Of a DNA stretch of 44,230 bases, positions 40,042-44,230 are shown in pieces. Position 1 is the stretch's first letter. Each line of letters begins with the position of its first letter. The stretch lies in contig QZKW01000040.1 in NCBI GenBank assembly GCA_003599885.1, forward strand, positions 1 to 44,230, read 5' to 3'. The position numbers and the translations under genes were made by a program. The stretch comes from Desulfobacteraceae bacterium (lineage in GTDB: Bacteria; Desulfobacterota; Desulfobacteria; Desulfobacterales; Desulfosalsimonadaceae). Under the pieces are notes generated by a model. The model ran no database searches. It was given only the letters and a program-made list of their open reading frames with translations, and was not told the origin of the DNA.

Positions 40042-40552
40042 GCTGAAACAACAGACAATTGTATTTTTATGGGTTGGCATTATATTATTTGCCTCCGGGT
40101 GCAGCATGAAAAGGCCCGCACCGGAAACTTTTCCTGAGAAAAGCCATCTGCCCCCGCCAAAACAGGAAAGCATTAAACCGGTTTCACCACCCTCCGGGCC
40201 GTCCCAGGCCGTCCAGCTGCCGAAACCAGCCGGGCCGTCCGACGACGCCCCCTCATCGCCCGTGGTGAAACCGAGTGCCCGCATGATGGCAAGCGCGAAT
40301 CTGGTGGACCAGGGAAAAGATTATTTAGACAAAGGCAAGCCCGATCGCGCGCTTCGCGCTTTTGAGCGCGCCCTTTCGCTGTATTCGGGGGATGGGGAAA
40401 TCTATTATTACATGGCCGAAGCCTGGATGATGAAAAAAAACAAACACCAGGCACTGGAGTTCAACCGGCTGGCCGGCATGTATCTTTCCGGGAACTATCT
40501 ATGGAGTGATAAGGTGGCAGAGCAGCAGAAACGAATCAAACAGCTGCCATAA
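40031..40552 (+). CDS. TPR-like lipoprotein downstream of PBP1B
   Basis: This protein has about 173 residues from a TTG at 40031, which overlaps the PBP1B gene by 11 bases and is preceded by AGGAGG and AAGGGA; a second TTG at 40034 is possible. The lipoprotein signal is clear (VFLWVGIILFASGCSMK, Cys near 24). A Pro-rich linker (about 30-80) leads to a C-terminal tetratricopeptide-like part: LVDQGKDYLDKGKPDRALRAFERAL, then YYYMAEAWMMKKNKHQALEF. The position suggests an outer-membrane lipoprotein activator of PBP1B, functionally like LpoB, but sequence similarity to LpoB is not evident, so that role is inference. Confidence 0.8.
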   Translation: MLSKLKQQTIVFLWVGIILFASGCSMKRPAPETFPEKSHLPPPKQESIKPVSPPSGPSQAVQLPKPAGPSDDAPSSPVVKPSARMMASANLVDQGKDYLDKGKPDRALRAFERALSLYSGDGEIYYYMAEAWMMKKNKHQALEFNRLAGMYLSGNYLWSDKVAEQQKRIKQLP

Positions 40553-40561
40553 TCATTACCC

Positions 40562-43384
40562 GTGACGACTATGAGGCTTATTAAAAAATTTGTTCTGATT
40601 TCAGGCATCTTTCTGAGTCTTATTGTGATGGTTCTCTCAGGCGCGGGCATGTATCTCTATTATCACCCGGAACAAATAAAACCGGTGATGGAAAGATCGC
40701 TCGCTTCGGCCACCGGGTCTTCCTGCACGATAGAACGCATTTCCTGGTCCATGCAGCCGCTGTCCCTGGAGGCCGGGGGTATTTTTTTAAACGGCCTGAA
40801 ACCCCAGCAGGCATTCTCAATAGAACTCCCTTTTATCAGGGCGGATATGGCCATTGAGGGGCCCTGGGGCCGCAGAACCCTTGTTCTGGAAAATATCCAG
40901 ATAAACGGTATTTCCATGAACTTCACGTCGCCCTATCTGCTGCCCGAAAATAAGGGGGCCTCTTTCCCGGCCCGGATGATTCAAGGCCTTGTCAGCCTCT
41001 TTTTTTTCAGAGACATCAGATTCCACTCAGGGGAAATTCTTGACGGGCAGATCTCGACAGTCCAGGGAGATCAAACTGTCCGGGCCTATAAAATTCATGC
41101 CAAAGCCGATGCAGACGAACCGCTTTTATTTTCATTTGCCCTGGAAGCCGGAAATGCTTCCCGGAATATGGATTTTACAGCGCCGGAAGTGACGCTTGTC
41201 AGCGGAAGCGCGTTTGACTTGAGTGATCCCAAATTGAGCGGCACGCTCCAGGCCAAAGGTATGAAATTCCGGAATGCCGGACTGGGCATCCCGCGCATGG
41301 CCGTTCAGTCCCAATTTACCTATAGCCATGCAACTCAACATCTCAATGTTGAAAATCTTGACATCCGTTGCAAAGGGATTGCTTTAACGCCTGATTCTGG
41401 CTCGTCCCTGTCGCCTGTAGACATCCATTTCACGGCAGATGGTGTTTCAATCCAGTATCCCGTTATCGAAATCACGAATGCGGCCCTGCAAGTTCCCCAG
41501 GTGAAGGTTCGCACGGGAAACCGGGAGATCCTGACCGGAAATATCGTTTTTCATATCCCGGCAGGACAGATCGATACGGAAAAAAGAGCTGCCTTAATAC
41601 CTGCGGTCCGATGCGATGCGTTTGGTTTGAAAAACGTGCTGCTTGATATGGGCCTGGAAGAAGGCAGAATCAACCTGATGCTTCAAGGGAAAAATACCGC
41701 GCTCCTTCATGCTGCCGCCGTTTATCAGTTTCTTCCGTCTGATTGGGCTTTTTCGGCCAACGATGCCATCCAGATCGAAGTTTCAGGACCGGAGGCCGGG
41801 CCCTGGCAGGTAGGCGCAACATTGTCTTTTGAGGATCTGGCGTTTAAAAACAAGGACGAGAGCCTGATGGGAGAGGCTCTCATCCTTTCAACCAAAGCGG
41901 AAAGCGTCATCGATTTAAAAAATTCCACCATCACTTTTAGCGCTGATCTGGCGGCAAAAACCGGTGAAGCCCTGTATGACCGGTATTATCTGAATCTCGC
42001 GGAAAACCCCGTTACGGTGTCATGCAACGGCGCCTGGCGGTTTAAGGAACGATTTTTCCAGCTTTACAGGCTGAAAGGTGAGCTGACGGATATACTGCCC
42101 ATTGAAATCCAGGGATTCCTTAAACAATGGACATCTATTGCTGGTGCGGGTGGTGCCCCGGGAAGTGACGCCGGGCGGGATGCTGATTTTATGGTGATTA
42201 TTCCCAAGGTCCCTTTAACACCGATTTTTCAGCTCCTGTTGCAGGAACCCTATAAGACCGAAAAACCGTTCCTGGCAACGCTTGAAACCGGCGGAACTGT
42301 TTCTGCGGAAGTCCGGTTAAAGGAATCCGGAAAGGAGCGGCAAGTGGTGGGGCGAATCGGGTGGCGGGAAGGCAGCATTTATTTGCCGGACAAGGGGACC
42401 GCTCTAAAGGGCATTCATGTGGATCTGCCGGTATGGTATGAAACCGGAATGAGCAAAAACGCTGTTGAATGGCTCAAAGGCAAGCTGGCAATCCAGTCCG
42501 TGACCGTGCCCCCGCTGCCGGAACAGTCGTTGAATATTCTTATGGATGCCGGCCCCAACCGGATCTCAGTTGATTCGCCGACAGTGATCCGGATACCCGG
42601 CGGGGAGATGCGCCTGGGGGCCGTTCAGATGGAAAATCTTTTTTCTCCGGATATCTCCGTCCATACCCGTCTTGATTTTAAAGCGATCAACCTGCAATCC
42701 CTTCTGACCGGGATCGGGGCGCTCCCCCCTGAAGAAAAAATAGACGGCATGATCACCGGTGCACTGGATCCTGTCCGATATGAAAATCACACGGTTGCCA
42801 GTCAGGGAAAGCTGGCGGCGGATGTATTCGGCGGCACCATTATTTTGTCCGATTTAGGAGCTTCGGGAATTTTTACCTCCGTGCCGGTCTTTAAGCTCAA
42901 TGCAAATTGGGATGATCTTCTGCTGGCCGAAATGACGACGGATACGACATTTGGTAAGATAGAAGGCGTTCTGAAAGGCCATCTCCGCGATGTGGAAATA
43001 GCATACGGCCAACCCCAGAAATTCGATCTTTTGCTGGAAACGGTTCAGAAAAAAGGAATTCCCCAGACCATCAGTATTAAGGCTGTCGACAACATTGCGC
43101 AAATTGGCGGCGGGCAGAGTCCGTTTATGGGACTCGCGGGTTCATTTGCTTCTGTTTTCGAAAAATTTCCCTATGAAAAAATCGGCATTCGGGCCTATCT
43201 TGAAAATGATATGTTCACGGTCAACGGCACCAGCAAAGAAGACGGCACGGAATACCTGGTCAAAAGGCGAAGCTTTTCAGGAATAAACATTGTTAATCAA
43301 AATCCGGATAACCGCATCAGCTTCAAGGACATGGTGAAAAGGATCCAGCGGATCACCCACAAAGGCGGGGCGGTTGTCAATTAA
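40562..43384 (+). CDS. ydbH: YdbH-like AsmA-related intermembrane bridge protein
   Basis: This protein has 940 residues from the GTG at 40562 (an ATG at 40571 is an alternative). One N-terminal membrane helix (FVLISGIFLSLIVMVLSGAGMYLY) is followed by a very long, mostly beta-strand periplasmic region that starts with the AsmA-like pattern ERSLASATGSSCTIERISWSM. The C-terminal third has the YdbH/DctA-like features DLGASGIFTSVPVFKLN and TTDTTFGKIEGVLKGHLRDVEIAYGQPQ. E. coli YdbH, with YhdP and TamB, is proposed to carry phospholipid to the outer membrane. The YnbE/YdbL-like lipoprotein gene right after it (15 bases) is the expected partner. Confidence 0.85.
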   Translation: MTTMRLIKKFVLISGIFLSLIVMVLSGAGMYLYYHPEQIKPVMERSLASATGSSCTIERISWSMQPLSLEAGGIFLNGLKPQQAFSIELPFIRADMAIEGPWGRRTLVLENIQINGISMNFTSPYLLPENKGASFPARMIQGLVSLFFFRDIRFHSGEILDGQISTVQGDQTVRAYKIHAKADADEPLLFSFALEAGNASRNMDFTAPEVTLVSGSAFDLSDPKLSGTLQAKGMKFRNAGLGIPRMAVQSQFTYSHATQHLNVENLDIRCKGIALTPDSGSSLSPVDIHFTADGVSIQYPVIEITNAALQVPQVKVRTGNREILTGNIVFHIPAGQIDTEKRAALIPAVRCDAFGLKNVLLDMGLEEGRINLMLQGKNTALLHAAAVYQFLPSDWAFSANDAIQIEVSGPEAGPWQVGATLSFEDLAFKNKDESLMGEALILSTKAESVIDLKNSTITFSADLAAKTGEALYDRYYLNLAENPVTVSCNGAWRFKERFFQLYRLKGELTDILPIEIQGFLKQWTSIAGAGGAPGSDAGRDADFMVIIPKVPLTPIFQLLLQEPYKTEKPFLATLETGGTVSAEVRLKESGKERQVVGRIGWREGSIYLPDKGTALKGIHVDLPVWYETGMSKNAVEWLKGKLAIQSVTVPPLPEQSLNILMDAGPNRISVDSPTVIRIPGGEMRLGAVQMENLFSPDISVHTRLDFKAINLQSLLTGIGALPPEEKIDGMITGALDPVRYENHTVASQGKLAADVFGGTIILSDLGASGIFTSVPVFKLNANWDDLLLAEMTTDTTFGKIEGVLKGHLRDVEIAYGQPQKFDLLLETVQKKGIPQTISIKAVDNIAQIGGGQSPFMGLAGSFASVFEKFPYEKIGIRAYLENDMFTVNGTSKEDGTEYLVKRRSFSGINIVNQNPDNRISFKDMVKRIQRITHKGGAVVN

Positions 43385-43399
43385 TCAAAGGAGGAAGAT

Positions 43400-43963
43400 A
43401 TGAAAAAAAATCAAAAGCTTTTGTGGACGGCAGCGACGCTCGCAGCGCTGTCCGTGGTTGCCTGCGTAACCATCAACATCTATTTCCCCGCCGAAAAAGT
43501 GGAAACCGTTGCCGAGGATATTGTGAATGATGTCCGGGGAATCAAGCCGCCGCAAGAGGGAAGCCAGTCCAGTATCAGTCAATTCGGGAGTTGTGAAAGG
43601 CTATTTTGTAAAATACGGCTGAGCTTCTCTCCTGCTGTTGCGTGGGCCGGTGATGAGACCACCACTGTTTCCAATCCCACCATTCGATCGCTGAAGGAAA
43701 AAATGAAAGTCCGTTTTCAGGCGCTGTCGCCTTTTTACCAGAAAGGCGCGCTGAAGGAAGGGGATGACGGATACCTCACCGTAACCGATGCCGGCGGGCT
43801 CAACCTCAAAGAAAAAAGAGACCTCAAAAGCCTTGTGGATGCGGAAAACAGCGATCGCAAAACGCTTTATGCGGAAGTGGCCAAAGCCCTGAAGATAGAA
43901 TCCAGCCAGACAGAGCGAATTGCAGAGATTTTTGCAAAAGAGTGGCAGAAACCGGTGCGGTAA
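43400..43963 (+). CDS. ydbL: YdbL (DUF1318) lipoprotein with an YnbE-like N-terminus
   Basis: This 187-residue protein follows a strong AAAGGAGG site. The N-terminus is a lipoprotein signal (LAALSVVAC, Cys22) followed by VTINIYFPAEKVE, a short beta strand like that of E. coli YnbE. Residues about 95-187 match DUF1318/YdbL: NPTIRSLKEKMKVRFQALSPF, LVDAENSDRKTLYAEVAKALKI and ERIAEIFAKEW. The middle (about 75-88) reads IRLSFSPAVAWAGDE, like the end of a second signal peptide, which suggests that ynbE-like and ydbL-like genes were joined. In the YdbH system YnbE is thought to extend the YdbH beta sheet at the outer membrane; here both roles may lie in one protein. Confidence 0.82.
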   Translation: MKKNQKLLWTAATLAALSVVACVTINIYFPAEKVETVAEDIVNDVRGIKPPQEGSQSSISQFGSCERLFCKIRLSFSPAVAWAGDETTTVSNPTIRSLKEKMKVRFQALSPFYQKGALKEGDDGYLTVTDAGGLNLKEKRDLKSLVDAENSDRKTLYAEVAKALKIESSQTERIAEIFAKEWQKPVR

Positions 43964-43982
43964 TATTCAATTTATCGTTTAT

Positions 43983-44024
43983 AAAAAAAAGGCGGGGCTG
44001 GCTCAACTGAAACCATGCCCCGCC
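43983..44024 (-). terminator. Strong intrinsic terminator for the right-edge gene
   Basis: GGCGGGGC (43991-43998) and GCCCCGCC (44017-44024) form an 8-bp GC-rich stem, extended inside by TGG/CCA. On the minus strand it is followed directly by a run of T (from A's at 43983-43990), a classical intrinsic terminator 20 bases beyond the stop of the partial gene. It may also stop plus-strand transcripts from the ydbH operon. Confidence 0.8.
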
Positions 44025-44043
44025 CGTAATGATTATTGACAGT

Positions 44044-44230
44044 TTATTTTGCCGATAGTTTAATTTCATCAATGTAAACGTCATCGCCATCGGAACTGGC
44101 GTCGCACATAAACCGGACCTTCATATTTGAGGGGAACGCGTACTGTGATTTGGAAAGGGTGACGGTTTTGGAGTAGAATTGGTTGTTGTTGAAATCGGTT
44201 CCTCTGGCATAAGAAGCGACCGTCTGCCAA
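44044..44230 (-). CDS. C-terminal end of a secreted protein sharing a domain with the left-edge gene
   Basis: The minus-strand frame is open from base 44230 to a TAA at 44044-44046: 61 complete codons plus the stop, with the N-terminus outside the window. The peptide ends with a domain matching residues about 310-370 of the PKD protein at 1-1431: WQTVASYARGTDFNNNQFYS against WRTVARYARGADFSNNQFYA, and FMCDASSDGDDVYIDEIKLS against FMCDASSDSDDVYIDEVRIS. By hand alignment 45 of 60 residues are identical. Here the domain is the very C-terminus, whereas in the left gene it is internal. It is probably a secreted protein; the domain's function is unknown (beta-sandwich-like, perhaps carbohydrate- or matrix-binding). 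Confidence 0.85.
   Translation of the reverse strand, partial: WQTVASYARGTDFNNNQFYSKTVTLSKSQYAFPSNMKVRFMCDASSDGDDVYIDEIKLSAK

Noticed and set aside
1-44230. tRNA, rRNA, CRISPR array, complete insertion sequence or prophage
   Set aside because: None could be recognised; the only mobile features seen are the integron cassettes and the small inverted-repeat element.

Overview
The window looks like chromosomal DNA of an anaerobic, Gram-negative bacterium, most probably a sulfate-reducer-type Desulfobacterota (Desulfobacterales-like). This is an inference from the gene content: an NrfHA nitrite reductase with a Desulfovibrio-type NrfH haem-1 motif, a tungsten aldehyde:ferredoxin oxidoreductase paired with an iron alcohol dehydrogenase, two DUF362 proteins, a DUF169 protein, MetX-MetW, and outer-membrane systems (PqiABC, YdbH/YdbL). 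No rRNA, tRNA or CRISPR array was seen. Most genes share a GC-rich codon style; 27.2-29.2 kb and the gene at 34.0-34.5 kb are visibly more AT-rich.

Layout. 1-1431: start of a secreted PKD-repeat protein (minus strand, runs off the left edge). 1810-5303: a pqiA-pqiA-pqiB-pqiC operon (minus) for envelope lipid transport, with PqiA split into two genes. 5639-7742: nrfHA (plus), ending in a clear hairpin. 7914-13327: a YgiQ radical SAM protein, a large MscS channel and CorA (minus). 13602-14488: two Hsp20 genes with their own promoter and terminator (plus). 14634-19033: a minus-strand block of TetR, SCP2-like protein, Fe-alcohol dehydrogenase and AOR. 19190-25236: a plus-strand cluster of DUF169, Tat-exported DUF362, QueG-like Fe-S protein, MBL hydrolase, second QueG-like protein and alpha/beta hydrolase. 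TetR and the DUF169 cluster are divergent around a strikingly symmetric promoter/operator region. 25223-26662: a second DUF362 protein (minus).

26.8-29.2 kb is accessory DNA and the most interesting part. A small inverted-repeat element (about 26.83-27.07 kb) is followed by two adjacent integron gene cassettes (27257-28339 and 28340-29179), each closed by an attC site. For both cassettes the R'' box at the 3' end is a perfect 7/7 complement of the R' box recreated by joining the cassette's last G to its first six bases, as a circularised cassette requires. No integrase and no clear attI was found, so this is an integrase-less cassette cluster or an insertion at a non-canonical G^TT site. Cassette 1 carries a YfbU homologue and a small membrane-anchored protein of unknown function; cassette 2 carries one unknown protein.

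29220-33107 holds an ATC-hydrolase-like protein, a GMC oxidoreductase, metX and metW in tight order. 33197-33908 is a HEPN/MNT toxin-antitoxin-type pair. 34009-37446 has an unknown membrane-anchored protein, a ferredoxin-nitroreductase fusion, an MBL hydrolase and a methyltransferase. 37699-43963 is an envelope operon: PBP1B-type peptidoglycan synthase, TPR lipoprotein, YdbH-like bridge protein and a YnbE/YdbL-like lipoprotein. The right edge holds the C-terminal 62 codons of another secreted protein whose last domain is about 75% identical to a domain inside the left-edge PKD protein, so one secreted-protein family brackets the window.
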